From Argopecten irradians (Eukaryota; Mollusca; Bivalvia; Pectinida; Pectinidae), in contig NC_091137.1 of NCBI RefSeq assembly GCF_041381155.1, positions 23,295,655 to 23,359,654 on the forward strand: a stretch of DNA of 64,000 nucleotides. Reading direction: 5' to 3'. Under the pieces are notes generated by a model, which saw only the letters and a program-made list of their open reading frames with translations, ran no database searches and was not told the DNA's origin. The position numbers and the translations under genes are program-made. Below, in pieces: positions 51,201 to 61,754 of the stretch (position 1 is the first letter of the stretch; each line of letters starts with the position of its first letter).

Positions 51201-52744
51201 AAAACATATGTCCGTGTGCTCGTTTTTGAGCTATTGTCACTCAAAGATACCTAATTAATTGACAAAAATATTGGATTTCATGTGAATTTTGCCGTTTTGG
51301 CCATATACACCAGAAACTAAAGTCATTTTTTCCTAATCAGGTGTTTGATATGCATGGATGTTTGCATAATTTATTTTCCACTGGTCTTACAGAATGCACC
51401 TTTTTCAACCATTTTTGCCATATTTAACCCTTTATAGAAAAAGTCTTCAACTTTTGGAAATATCTTGCATATCAATCGGGAAAAGATTGTTCTTTCTAAA
51501 TCAGGCAGAAAAATTGAGTGTCCGTGTGCTTACTTTTTTGCCCCATTTCAATATCTGTTATTTTTTTTATATATTTTAGAGTAAAAAATAAAAGTGCTAA
51601 AACTACCATTTAATGTTAAAATAAAGTGATAAAAGCGTATCATTTCGCAAATTAACGCTTAATATTTTAATTACCATGAAACTATAATGGATTTCAGCAA
51701 ACATTAACTCGGTACAACTTAAAAAACTGGCACAGTGGTGATTTAAGCACACACAAAAATGGTAAAACTTTGGCTCTTCTCAAAGCAAAAAAATATATCT
51801 TCAAAATGGCCGCAAAATTTGTCATTTCTTAAAATCCCCGTAAAAATCAACTAAAATAAAAATGTATTTTTAAACAAAATTTACAACTGGCAACTTGCTA
51901 CAGATATTGATAGATTTTATTTGAAAGTTTCATAACTTCTTTGATCTATGTCAAAACGAGACTTCAACGAGACTGAAACCTCAGAAGAATACATCCTTAA
52001 ATGACCTTAGCTGTTGATATGACGTTCATCACAATCAAAGCAAACACATTTCATCATCTTTACAGTCACTTGCCGCTTTTACTGTATGGCCAAATTAAGG
52101 CAAATAACGTATATTGGGTTATATCTGACATTTAAAACGTGACCTTTATGACGTTACTTATGGTGACGTAGTAACGTCATGATCACTGTCAAAATGACTG
52201 TTCCATCTTGAGGATTAAATTGTCGTTGATGAACGATTTACTTATCTAACTTAGACAATGTTAATATTGTAAATATTAGTATTAAACTATCTTCCTATAA
52301 GATCTATGGTCTATATACATGTAGATATCCCAGCTTTGCAGACTATCATCTCATAATGTGCTAGTGCGCATTATGAAGATTGTCTGTAAAGCTTTAAAAT
52401 CTAAATAGACCGTAGATTCCATAGGAAAACAGTCTAATGTATTTGTCTTTTACGAACGGCTAAATCGCACATTTTTTCAACAAAAGCATTGTTTTTTTGT
52501 TGTTTTTTTTGTTGTAAAAATTGTCTGCCATTTCTTCCAATTAGAAAGCAGAACTATTTTGAATTTTGATTTCAAACAATGTCCATCCTATTCTGCACAA
52601 GACCTGACCAGTTAAACGTCATTGATGACTTTTTTGTATTTTTGCGATAATTACATTTCAATAACTCAAAACTTTTGTTTAATACTTACTGGTATACATG
52701 TAAACAAGTATTAACAAGGCCCAACTTGTCTTGGTCACCGCCAT
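44778..52744 (-). CDS. IgGFc-binding-domain membrane protein, four exons
   Basis: Seen: exons 52744-52690, 50922-49676, 45754-45715 and 45241-44778 join with phases 1, 0, 1 into about 601 aa. Residues 1-18 form a signal peptide (MAVTKTSWALLILVYMYT). Residues about 20-434 match the IgGFc-binding protein N-terminal domain: a start with TTGGNYSVGF, then NKGVLIMSSTDIHVLVYD, and a beta-rich body. Residues 449-505 form a Ser/Thr-rich stalk with about six consecutive N-glycosylation sequons. CSCSLC lies near 508-513. After a basic/acidic segment containing KDPRPSS, a helix at about 563-585 spans the membrane, leaving a short tail. Known: in vertebrates this domain occurs in FCGBP, a mucus protein. 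Bivalves carry many membrane-anchored relatives ending in a similar RPSS-helix module. Inferred: an extracellular recognition or mucosal adhesion receptor. The 3.9-kb second-to-last-but-one intron could hide further exons. Confidence 0.82.
45375..45432. repeat. 28-bp tandem duplication in an intron
   Basis: ATATATTGGCTGTTGTTCAA TTATATTT occurs twice back to back with no mismatch seen, inside the last intron of the IgGFc-type gene. A recent slippage or duplication event. Confidence 0.75.
45715..45754 (-). CDS. IgGFc-type gene exon 3: 40-base linker exon
   Basis: A minus-strand exon lies between TTGATTTCAG and GTACGTAAA and encodes ITPFKFWRQKDSN plus one base. It enters in phase 0 and leaves in phase 1, exactly what exons 2 and 4 require. 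It is short, so the call rests on splice sites and phase; it could be skipped only with a frame change. Confidence 0.6.
47062..49583. mobile_element. Possible non-autonomous DNA element bounded by about 30-bp inverted ends
   Basis: TTTAAAGGAATTGTGCAGCC followed by AAAATTTT at 47063 is the reverse complement, with few mismatches, of AATTATCATTTTTGACTGCA followed by CAAATCCTTTAA ending near 49580. The pair encloses 2.5 kb of non-coding DNA in the long intron of the IgGFc-type gene. It may be one element, or two unrelated MITEs sharing the same ends in opposite orientation; the sequences just inside the ends differ. A (ATA)n run lies at 47746-47766 and a 21-bp-arm hairpin at 48904-48960. Confidence 0.4.
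48904..48960. repeat. Hairpin with 21-bp arms
   Basis: GTGTACCAGAAACACATATA and TATATGTTTCTGGTGTGTAC face each other around a short ATGTATGC core. A simple palindrome within intronic DNA. Confidence 0.6.
49676..50922 (-). CDS. IgGFc-type gene exon 2: IgGFc-binding N-terminal domain
   Basis: The exon runs from acceptor TTTGCTTTACAG to donor CTTCAG then GTAAGATTG: 415 complete codons. It is open well upstream of the GTG at 50788, through VYQTTGGNYSVGFIKHGGKG, so no start codon is needed here. Recognisable family pieces are NKGVLIMSS, GAGRTRVELPE and TDYWGTQYFLV, and near the end TDIPNTVYSF and GTSFGGYLCCYG. Residues past QSYDPLQ in the open frame are intronic. Confidence 0.88.
51023..51165 (+). 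mobile_element. tRNA-derived SINE, old copy
   Basis: A box-A-like TGGCCGAGTGG at 51033-51043 and a box-B-like GGGTGCGAATACC at 51091-51103 have pol III promoter spacing. They are followed by GTTGATCGGTGGTTTATCTC, which matches the GGTCGGTGGTTTTTCTCCGG core I recall from mollusc SINEs. The cloverleaf is decayed, so it is not a working tRNA gene. It lies in intron 1 of the IgGFc-type gene. Confidence 0.65.
52281..52438. repeat. Palindromic element with about 70-bp arms
   Basis: ATTAAACTATCTTCCTATAA / TTCCATAGGAAAACAGTCTAAT at the edges, GATCTATGGTCTAT / ATAGACCGTAGATT further in, and CATAATGTGC / GCGCATTATG at the centre form a single imperfect palindrome. MITE-like; in intron 1 of the IgGFc-type gene, about 250 bases from the first exon. 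Confidence 0.65.
52690..52744 (-). CDS. IgGFc-type gene exon 1: signal peptide
   Basis: The minus-strand ATG opens MAVTKTSWALLILVYMYT, a typical signal peptide, and stops at donor ACCA then GTAAGTATT. The single leftover A joins AT of exon 2 to make Asn. The phase match and hydrophobic core support it well. Confidence 0.8.
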
Positions 52745-52836
52745 GATTAGTGTACTGCCACTGTCTTCCTTGCACTCATCAAGGTAATTGTAACATAAAT
52801 ACACGGAGTAGGACTGTGTTTTAACAATTATAACGA

Positions 52837-52843
52837 CTATATA
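52837..52843 (-). promoter_or_regulatory. Possible TATA box of the IgGFc-type gene
   Basis: TATATAG on the minus strand lies about 93 bases before the start codon, leaving room for a transcription start near 52810 and a short 5' UTR. AT-rich surroundings make chance matches common. Confidence 0.25.
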
Positions 52844-52844
52844 C

Positions 52845-55617
52845 AAGGGAGTTTAACGACAGCAAATAACTAAGTTGGATATAAATTATTTCTTAGTTAT
52901 TTAATTAACTAAACAATATACTTTCCTAGTAGTTTCAAGTTATCCCAGAGGAATTATTTGGCAAAAAAAAATTAATCAGCTTAACCTCAGTGTTTGTATA
53001 ATTATTCAGAAGAACAAAAAAAAACGTAGGCATTTTGATGATTAATTAGCAATTTATGGTTGCCTGCATTTTGAACAAGGTTACCAGTCATGGTCGCCGA
53101 TAGTTGTCATGGTTTCCAAGCACATCGAAGGAAGCCATTGTAAAAATACTTTTTTTATTAATTTGACTGTTGTTTTAGTCCACGTAATATCATACGTCCT
53201 AAGAAGAAATATAGTCTTTGAAAGACATTGAAAGTTTTGTTTGAAATAGGAATCAAAAGTTTAATAAACGACCGACTTAAAACTAGCTTTCTAGTATGTC
53301 AAAAAAGTAGAAAATGTCTTTTATTTTCTTTAACGTTGGCCACATAGAATTCTTTCATAAACCGGTAAGGAAAGGACAGCGATTTATCACTCAAATAACA
53401 CTTTTATTGTGCTTAAATATTGTTTCATCCAAATATTCGAACAAGTTTCAATAAATGTCAATTTTCACAATAAAATCCACCTTACATACTTTTCAGCTGA
53501 GTAAGCAAATAATAATTTCCGTGTGTTTCTGTCACCTTCTCAAGTCTAGACATATAATAGGAATATATGTATGTACTAACAAGTTATAGCTTGTCTATTC
53601 CTTGGTCATAAACAATTACCTATATGTTTAACATTAAGTTTAAAGTGTGTTCTCTTATAAATCAGCAAAGAACCTATGATACTTTGTATTGTAAACGCAG
53701 TGTAATGTCCCATACTGGCCACATAGACAATTAGATTGGGGCATATACTACGCAATATGCACACTAAACTACAGGTACGTTTAATTGCATCTCTCGAACC
53801 CTCGTAGGAATACAATGCCTACTTGTAAGTATTTTAGTTACTAAACATTGATCCCTCCCTCTGGACGATAAACGGTTGAATTTTGATAGAGGTATAAAGC
53901 CTTTTGAAACGTTATTTGAATATTACATCGTTTCACTAATTTCTTTTGTATACCGCGTTCGAATAAAAACAATCTTTTGGATTTTTGTATTGTTCTACTT
54001 CAGTCGTTAAACAATTATCAAAATTGTTATTTAGAACTAGAATACATATTTGACCCTCATGGAAACGTATCTAAATCCACGTTAACGATTTATGTGAACT
54101 AATTTTGCTATGTATATTATTGAGCCTCAATGAATCATAGCCTTCATTATTGTTAATTTGCCTGCAGTCAATATCCGGTCTCTTTTGGCAATCGATTTGG
54201 AGTTTAAAATAATGATGTTTTAGCAATTAGTGCTTCAGACGGACGGACGGAGTATCGCATACCCAATAACCATAACTAAGCCAAGTTTTAATTAAAAGAC
54301 TTCGTCAACATTCTGACTCCTGCCAGATAATAAGAGATAACAACATGATGAATGGTCAATATTTGGTGATTACAATGTTGTCGATTGATAGATGTAAATT
54401 GAGTTACTGCAAGTATGTATTGCATTAGATAATTGATGTACATCGACTGTATCATCAAATTGCACTGATTGCACTTAGATTCATCTCTTCCAATGAGTTT
54501 GTCATATTTCAGCTTAAACTGTAAAACGACATCATCCGCCGACAGTATAAAGTGCAAATCAATAGAATTTCAATCATTTCCATTTACCTTTCATTTGGAA
54601 ATACCTGACTGTTTTACAAAACATACTGAAATGCAATATAGTGTTAAACCTTTTCCTAACGACCACCTATGTAAAAGGACCGCCAGCTCTATAAGACTAC
54701 TTTGGAGTTTCATATGTGTCCCAATTTAACACTCCTTTTACTGTTCACTAATTCAGATAGCAAAAGTGATAGTTAGTTTGAGAATACGAAAATGTAAACG
54801 TTTAATCGACATAAACGACATTTTATATATAACAATATATCTCTTTTTCCTTTTATTATTTTACTTTAATTTTTAAACAAGCAACACGCCCCTTTATACA
54901 AGATCTGCTGTTTTAATTACAAAACTATTTTCAGCACAACCATGTCTAATTCCATCAATTAGAAACCTAGCAAAATAACTTGGTTATTTCAGTGACCTCT
55001 TTTTAATTTTGCTGAGGTCGTTCTGTGACAATTGTATGTTCGCTATACTACGTACAGTGTCATCCGATTGATTAAATAGTTACATTATTACTGTTTAGTT
55101 TTGTGGTAAAGGACAAGAATAGCTAATGAGTGTCGAATGTATCCAATAATGAACGTTGTAATATTGAATTAGCTCTCTTTTCAAGGTCATACACCCAACA
55201 TCGACTATTTCAAAAGTCATTGTGTTATTAATTAGGAGAGTATTTATGTAAGTATTTTCGACCTACTTATTTCTATGTAAATCAATGAAAACATTCCCAT
55301 TAACATCGAAATGTTACGCACAGCAACCTACTGTCATTGACATTAAAGCGTCAAGTCATTAAGAAGATTGGAAAAATGAACAGAACTCAAGAACAGCTCA
55401 AGAGGTATCCTGAAGCATCCGTTACAAACATATATATACACACTTTGATCTAAATGTTTGACTTCATCGGAGTCTGTCTAATAACATCAACTTTGTATGG
55501 AAAGTAATTAAACGCTGATTTCCGCTGATACATATATATCTGTTTGAGAGAATTTGCACTGAAAATCATCCCAATATGATACAATCATAACACGAGAAAC
55601 GCTTGTTTGTAGCAGGT
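52845..55617. other. Intergenic stretch between the two surface-protein genes
   Basis: About 2.8 kb of AT-rich DNA with a short GGAC triplet run (54241-54252) and no supported gene. No clear AATAAA for the PAN-EGF-Sushi gene was seen near its stop. Confidence 0.45.
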
Positions 55618-55808
55618 TTATGGAGTTACGGGTAAGCACTCTGCATTAATCTCGTCTGTGTATGTCCATGTACCGCTAGGTAAACACGTGCTCTTAATTG
55701 ATGTACCATTTAAATAGTATCCGGATCTGCATTTCAGAGATTTAGTTACCCCTACAGATCTCACATGCCAATCTTTCAGCTTCGAAATTTTAACACCAAT
55801 ATCACATT
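55618..55808 (-). CDS. PAN-EGF-Sushi gene exon 3: Sushi/CCP domain and stop
   Basis: The exon follows TTTTTTCGTTCCAG. Two bases complete Glu, then CDIGVKISKLKDWHV, LKCRSGYYLNG, STCLPSGTWTY and ECLPVTP lead to TAA at 55618-55620. The C, C-x2-GY, C-x3-G-x-W and final C are the classic CCP landmarks. Confidence 0.82.
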
Positions 55809-58418
55809 CTGGAACGAAAAAACGAACATAACATCAACCACTTTTTGACGTTTAGTGCAGATAACATTAAGGTAGACCGTCCCTTATGGTTACCTCTCAA
55901 GGATTTCCTTTATTTTTTTATATTTTGATTTTAGATATACCCTGATCACAAAAACCACATAAAAATCATCTGTCAACGGGTTAATTTTTCTTCCATGGTT
56001 GCTTAAAGATATGTACTAATGACTTAAGATTCCGGATTTTAAGGACTTTTAAATATATAATATTTCCTCTGTGTAACATCCCTTAACGTATAAAGAATAT
56101 GCCTGTAATATGTTCATACCTTCTTTCAAATTATAAGTAAAGATTTAAAAAAAAAATGAAAATATTTTACAGCAATTTTATTTCCGTATTTGGTTTGTCC
56201 GTTTCCGGACGAAAATTAGTATAGCGGTATCTTACGATGAGTGCCTATATTGAAGCTCGAAACTCAAATGTTTCCATTCAAAACACCACTAACTTCCTTC
56301 GGCATCCATATAATGTACAAATTTATTTCTATTCTGCAAAAAGATAAGTATTCAATTATAACGATAACGGTCATTAATAAGTTACTACTGACGTGAATTT
56401 TTTTCATTTTGGGTCCCCCTAAATCAATGTGTATTCCATTGACTGTTTAGCGTCTATTATGATTCTTGGGTTTTACTTCATGCGCGAATCTACAAAGTTA
56501 GACTATATTTTCCAATTGCCACACCTTTAGATTGATACACTTCATGTAAACACTCGGAAAGGTTCCAGACAAAATATTTGCTCGAATGCTGATGTTAGAA
56601 GCGAGTTATAATAGATGGATACTGAGAAATTAAATACCTTTGCCGGGATCCGGATAGCGACGATACAAACGTATGACGTCAGAGAAGGGACGGTCTACAT
56701 TAATTTAAGAAAATTACGCAGCAATACATGGTACATCAAGAAAATAACAATCTAAAAGAGCGTGAAAATCTATAAAGCTTGAAATTTGCATTGAGTTTAG
56801 CAAAAGAAAAATATTTATTTACTCGTCACAAAAATGAAAAAAACAATGAGACCGTTGATTAAAAAAACATCACTTTTTATATTTATGGCTTGAAAATCTT
56901 ATTAAAAAAAGTTTCATCTGATTGTACGGACTGCAACAATGGCATCATGTTTCAGGGGTAAAAACACCCTCAAGCAATTTTTATTTTTACAGGATTAAAT
57001 TAAGTTGTAATAATTAATCATACTGTACTTTCATCGCAAATTACTTCGCATTTTATTAAGAGCGCAAAGTGGTATTTGTGTTATAGCTCCAGGAAGCGAG
57101 CGTTCTATCTTCCACTGACTACAATCTTGGTAAAATTCGGACCAAACCACAATTCGGATCTAATGTTAGTTAGCGAAATTAAAACCACAAATAATGTTAA
57201 ATAAGCACTGAACAAAGGTATGAAAGATTCATCTGTCTGATAGGTAACAAACTCACCTGTTATAATGCAGGTGTAGTTGTCGTTGCGGAGTGGAATACAT
57301 CTCGTCCGTACAGGGCATGGTCTTGAAATACACCCACCAAGGTCTTCTGTCTGTAAGAGTCATACTAATTCATGATATGGTATACTGCAAATTTCTTTTC
57401 GTGACACATTGATTTTGCGGGTTTTTTCATACCTTATTACTTTTTCATAGCTATTTAATTTCGTAATACATTGCAAAGAGTCCTGTAGTGCTTGCACAAA
57501 TGGAGTTGAAACTCCAGTAAATTGGTTAATTGTGTGATATACATATGGTTAGAAACAAAACAGTTTAGACAATAATGATATCTTACTAAATAAGATATAT
57601 TTCAATGTACAAGTAAAAAAAAACCAAAAATCGACCACTCTTAAATGTGATTTCGAGAGTGTAAGCATCAACAAACAATCTGGTAAAGTCGATCTTCATG
57701 TGATAAATTGTCATGGATAAAAATAACTAAGGTAACTATGCAGTCATTGAACTCAAATGTTCCTAACTAACGTTACTCTTGGCATTCTTGTTTTAACGTC
57801 TATGAAACTGTCTTTGTCATTCTATTTTTATCTAATTTCCACCACCGATTAACTAACTGTTATTTAATCAATGTCTCTACTCACTTAAAAATACATTAAT
57901 CTTATATTAAATAAAAAGCAAATCACTTTAAAATATCTAATGCCATTTGTGATACATCACATTGAACATGACTGATTATAACATACATAAAAAATACCAA
58001 ATGTACTTGATTTTCTGAAACATATTTCTACGAAAGGTTTACATATAATTGTTTATGTTATTGTAAAATAATTAAGAAGCGTTGTAGGTATACTTACCAT
58101 GTTTACTGTATAAAGTCCAATATATAGAAACGCGGTTACGTTTACAAGTTTTTGTGGGTCCTGCAGGTCGTCCGTGTCATATAACCAACACTCAAACAAT
58201 GTGTGTTTATAAGAAATCGACATACATTCAGATCTCAGAAAACATTCTTTGATGCACCGATTAACACTTATGTTCCTGAGTAAGCTGTATGCACCTCTTA
58301 ACCTTAAACCTTTTTGAATAGATAGACAACCTTGTCTATTACATAGCGATAAACAAAAAATACCTAAAAGCAAAAAAGGTAAAATAAAACTCTTGATCAC
58401 AAATACATCCAAAACCAT
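55618..58418 (-). CDS. Secreted PAN/apple-EGF-Sushi protein, three exons
   Basis: Seen: exons 58418-58098, 57350-57257 and 55808-55618 join in phase (0, then 1) to a 201-aa protein. A stop lies upstream of the ATG in frame, so the start is clear. Residues 1-27 are a signal peptide (core SFILPFLLLGIFCLSL). Residues about 31-105 are PAN/apple-like, with RCIKECFLRSECMSISYK. Residues 108-138 form a partial EGF-like module (CISRPCPVRTRC then YTCII). Residues 140-196 are a Sushi/CCP domain with four cysteines, SGYYLNGTSIKSTCLPSGTW and a final ECLP. Known: PAN domains bind carbohydrate or protein, and CCP domains mediate protein contacts in complement and lectin proteins. Inferred: a soluble recognition or adhesion factor. 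There is no membrane helix. It is a divergent, same-strand neighbour of the IgGFc-type gene. Confidence 0.82.
55871..56699. mobile_element. TTAA-flanked non-autonomous DNA transposon, 829 bp
   Basis: The ends GGTAGACCGTCCCTTA and AAGGGACGGTCTACA are inverted repeats (14 of 15 bp), and each is flanked by TTAA (55867-55870 and 56700-56703). TTAA duplication is the hallmark of piggyBac-type insertion. The end sequence does not start with the CCC typical of many piggyBac elements, so the assignment is tentative. No transposase frame; it lies in intron 2 of the PAN-EGF-Sushi gene. Confidence 0.65.
57257..57350 (-). CDS. PAN-EGF-Sushi gene exon 2: EGF-like module
   Basis: 94 bases between GACTCTTACAG and GTGAGTTTG encode TEDLGGCISRPCPVRTRCIP then LRNDNYTCIIT and one base. 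Four cysteines with C-x4-C-x5-C-x8-C spacing and the Y-x-C motif are the first part of an EGF-like fold; the last pair is absent or contributed by the next exon. Confidence 0.75.
58098..58418 (-). CDS. PAN-EGF-Sushi gene exon 1: signal peptide and PAN/apple-like domain
   Basis: 107 codons from ATG to donor AACATG then GTAAGTATAC, phase 0. Cysteines in CNRQGC, RCIKEC, SECMS and FECWLY follow the apple pattern of paired helix cysteines with a C-x3-C and a later C-x-L/W strand. Residues after GLYTVNM in the open frame are intronic. Confidence 0.8.
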
Positions 58419-59233
58419 TACTGCATGTGGATTAATTGTGTAATTAAGACACTTTTGTCAACATGATGTTTCGACAAATTATAGATTCCGTTGTTTTGTT
58501 GTCACATATCCATGTTAAACTATTATCCACACTCCGAATGCCTAATGTCATATGTGCACTAAATCGACGCCGTTGTACTTGAATTTCACTACATTATATA
58601 ATCTATAATGTTTAGTATGCAATGGTCCACCTCCTGCCGATTGCATTGTGATTATCTTCCATTTGATAATTAACTACATTATACCATATAAAACTTAAAC
58701 TTATTAACGTATGGGTATAGACTGGCATGGCTACAGCATTGATTTTACATGATATTAGATCATCAAGAGTAAACTAACGTGGGGTATTTATCTAACAGTA
58801 TGTTCGTGTATTACATCACATCGCTAAGACAGTGAGTTTACTGAAATTACTACAATGCTGCAGCATTACCATACTAAACAGGAGTAAAAACTAATTGATC
58901 AATCTGTTTCGTTTGCCAAAAGAATAAAAATGAAAAACTTTCCCCCTGACCTAACATGTAACCATCCGTGTATTAACGAATACTATCACTTATAGTCATT
59001 AACATGCAACAGTGTTACCATACATGATTTGGCGTTCTTAGATAAATCACGATAGTTGATCTTCGGTTTTTATTTCAGTAAAACAAGTTTTAAAAGATCT
59101 ATGTAAGATATTGTGCTGATATCTACCACTTAAAAGGGAAATTCAGTAAGACTAATTTTGTGATGTAACCACGAATGTGACATAAATGTATTGTTCTACA
59201 CTCCTTATGAAACCTATAACAAACAATATTGAC

Positions 59234-59432
59234 ATTAGTACTTTAATTAATGCGGCAGGCCTTTGAAATGCTATATCGTATAACAATACTATTAAGCAGG
59301 TCGATTACGTAGGCTGTACCCATACATACGTAGGCTGTACCCATACCCAATGAAATTAGTACTTCAATTGATGAGGCGGGCCGTTGAAATTCAATATCGT
59401 ATATCAATACTATTAAGCATGTCGATTATGTA
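59234..59432. repeat. 78-bp duplication with an internal 21-bp tandem repeat
   Basis: 59234-59312 and 59355-59432 align at about 88% (shared CAATACTATTAAGCA, GTCGATTA and ATATCGTAT). Between them, TACGTAGGCTGTACCCATAC is repeated twice at 59307-59348. This suggests an old duplication followed by a newer one. Confidence 0.7.
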
Positions 59433-60285
59433 CCCGAGCCAATGTCACCTGAGTTGATGGAATAATTGTTGGACACGAACATGCACCTAGTAAGGTGAAC
59501 AAACTACTGTAAGAGCGAATTGAGTAGTTTTAGACAAAAGGCAAGTACCAGGGTTCGGCAAACAAGATGTCCGACCACCTTGAATGATGAAATAGCTAAA
59601 TGAGTTTTTAAATCGTCTAATTTTTTCTGCATTTTTACATCGAATATTCACTCCTTCGGGAAGTCTGGTTCCATTATATTTGTATTATCCAATGTATTTT
59701 ATCAAATATTGTGTAAGAAGGGGAGCTCTTAAAGGTTACTAGTAGGTTCTCAATATTTCTAAGTGTACATGTTTCAGTTCATATAACTTCAGTTATTGAC
59801 ATTAACGTTAAACAATAATGATCAGAAATAGCATGGAGATTAAAAAAAAACAAAAAAACATTGACTTAGATAATTGACCAATAATTCACCGAGTTATGTT
59901 AAATTATTTTCATACAATACGATATTCAAATAGAATTTGGTCGTAATCAAATAATACACAATAGAGTTTAGTTCTTGGTGTGTGGCTATTTTAAGAATAA
60001 TGAAAAGTAGAGACGGAAGCGCAATCAATTTGTTAAAACTTTTGTGGAAAATCAATGTTAACAGTCTAAGAATGAATTCTTTTTACATGTAAAAGTAATG
60101 TTAATAGGTCGATATTTAGTTTTTCAATACCTTTGAAGAAATCGATTGAATCTCAAAGGATAAAATGCTCTGAGTATGATATAGAAATCGATATTAAAGT
60201 TTAACAGTAGGTAACTATAAGTTCAGTTCAGTTCAGTTCATTATTACTTTGAACCATTTGGTTTACCAGTACAGTTTATATATAT

Positions 60286-60432
60286 ATATATTAAGAATAA
60301 AAAATATCATTTTATTTACTTTAGCTTAGATATATAAGCTTAAGTAAATAAACAATCGCCTGAAGATAGCCCGAAAGGCTTGAAAACGTTAGCGAAAAGG
60401 AATGCCGTGTTGATATTTTTTATTCTTAATAT
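60286..60432 (+). ncRNA. Structured segment with a hammerhead-like core
   Basis: The outer arms ATTAAGAATAAAAAATATCA and TGATATTTTTTATTCTTAAT pair perfectly. Inside is a hairpin TTTATTTACTTTAGCTTA / TAAGCTTAAGTAAATAAA (60311-60328 with 60335-60352). Then CTGAAGA (60360-60366, fitting the CUGANGA box), a stem-loop AGCC-CGAAA-GGCT and GAAAACG (fitting the GAAA box) follow. Hammerhead ribozymes of this type occur in Penelope-like and related retroelements. The base after the candidate cleavage triplet is G and one stem base pair is missing, so this copy is probably inactive. Confidence 0.35.
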
Positions 60433-60953
60433 CTACTGATGCACTTACTGATGTCTTTTAAAAGTTTAAATATATATATATAGTGCAGACAATACAATTT
60501 GTACAGACACACAACACACTCGCAGCGTATTCGTATGTAGTGGTTAGCGACATCTCACATAACGATACATCACATTCGTCACATTTATTTTTAACTTTCA
60601 TATTATATTTTCATTCATTATTAACATATACCATTAATATGTTATTGTCACATTATGTATCAATGACGCAACTCTCATCTTATATTGATAAGTTACTTAC
60701 AGTAAAACTTAATTTTTCATTATTGGTCTCATATTATATCTCTATTTTACTCACAATACATTCATTAAATTTTTAATCATATATAAGATTTGAACGTTAA
60801 AGTAGACTCCCTTGATGGATATTTTTAGTGTAGTTCATATGAATTGAATTTTTACTATTAAAGGTTTGAACATTACGTGTTTGAATGTTTTAGGAAACGC
60901 GCCTCGCAGTGGAAAAAAATCTAAAATTAAGTAGGGGGATGGGCAAAGAAGAG

Positions 60954-60998
60954 ATGCCCCCCCCCTCTCCGTCCTCGGAAACGGAGGGGAGGGGGCAT
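60954..60998. repeat. GC-rich hairpin in AT-rich DNA
   Basis: A C-rich run (GCCCCCCCCCTCTCCGT) is followed after eight bases by ACGGAGGGGAGGGGGC. The surrounding 60890-61030 is far richer in G+C than its flanks and ends CGCGCCCGCTCCGC, probably part of an interspersed repeat. Confidence 0.6.
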
Positions 60999-61754
60999 GT
61001 TTAACCCTCCCGCGCCCGCTCCGCTTTCTACACCCCTGTCTTACTTAATAACATTGTTGAGCAGTACTTGTACAATAGTGACATATTCACAAACATTTTT
61101 TTTCTTTATTTTGATGAAATACACTACCTTTAATTGTCCTGACCTGAAATTCACAAAAATCCTCATGTACAGTAACTTAAAGTTACAAGGGGACTAAAAC
61201 ACGTCAATCATTGGTGTTTGAATATTGATATTTGATAATAAATGATATAGACTCTTTTGGTATCATTTACACAATGAAAATGAAATAATATCATTGACAG
61301 CTAATTACGTACGTCAATATATCAGTAGACTGAGTATTCATTTATCCAATTAATCGTTATAACAAAAACTTTTCTCATATACCATGTATATGGGTCAAGC
61401 AAGAGTTGTCTTCCTTCTAATACTCATACACAATAGTAAAGAAGGAAGACTTTTCTTTATCGTGTGTATCTTGTTGTACATTCTAACATGATTCATTAAA
61501 CACCATCAACACAAACAACACGTGATATCAATGGTTTTATCCAAGATCTTTTCTATCTAAGCTTTTTTTAGGGCAACATTTGTTTGATGACCTACCAGTC
61601 AACAGGCAAATCTAATTCCTCTCGGTGTTAGGGCAAACCCTGTCAATTATAAACACTTCATCGGGTTGATTCCAGCGCCTCATGAAAAGAATTTTGAATG
61701 TGAACTTGTATGGCATGAAATAACTGTATATTGCTGTTGCAAAAGTAGCCTAAT

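Noticed and set aside
50922-55618. Joining the PAN-EGF-Sushi exons to the IgGFc exons as one gene
   Set aside because: The Sushi exon ends in a stop, a donor before it would be weak and in the wrong phase, and the IgGFc exons have their own signal peptide.
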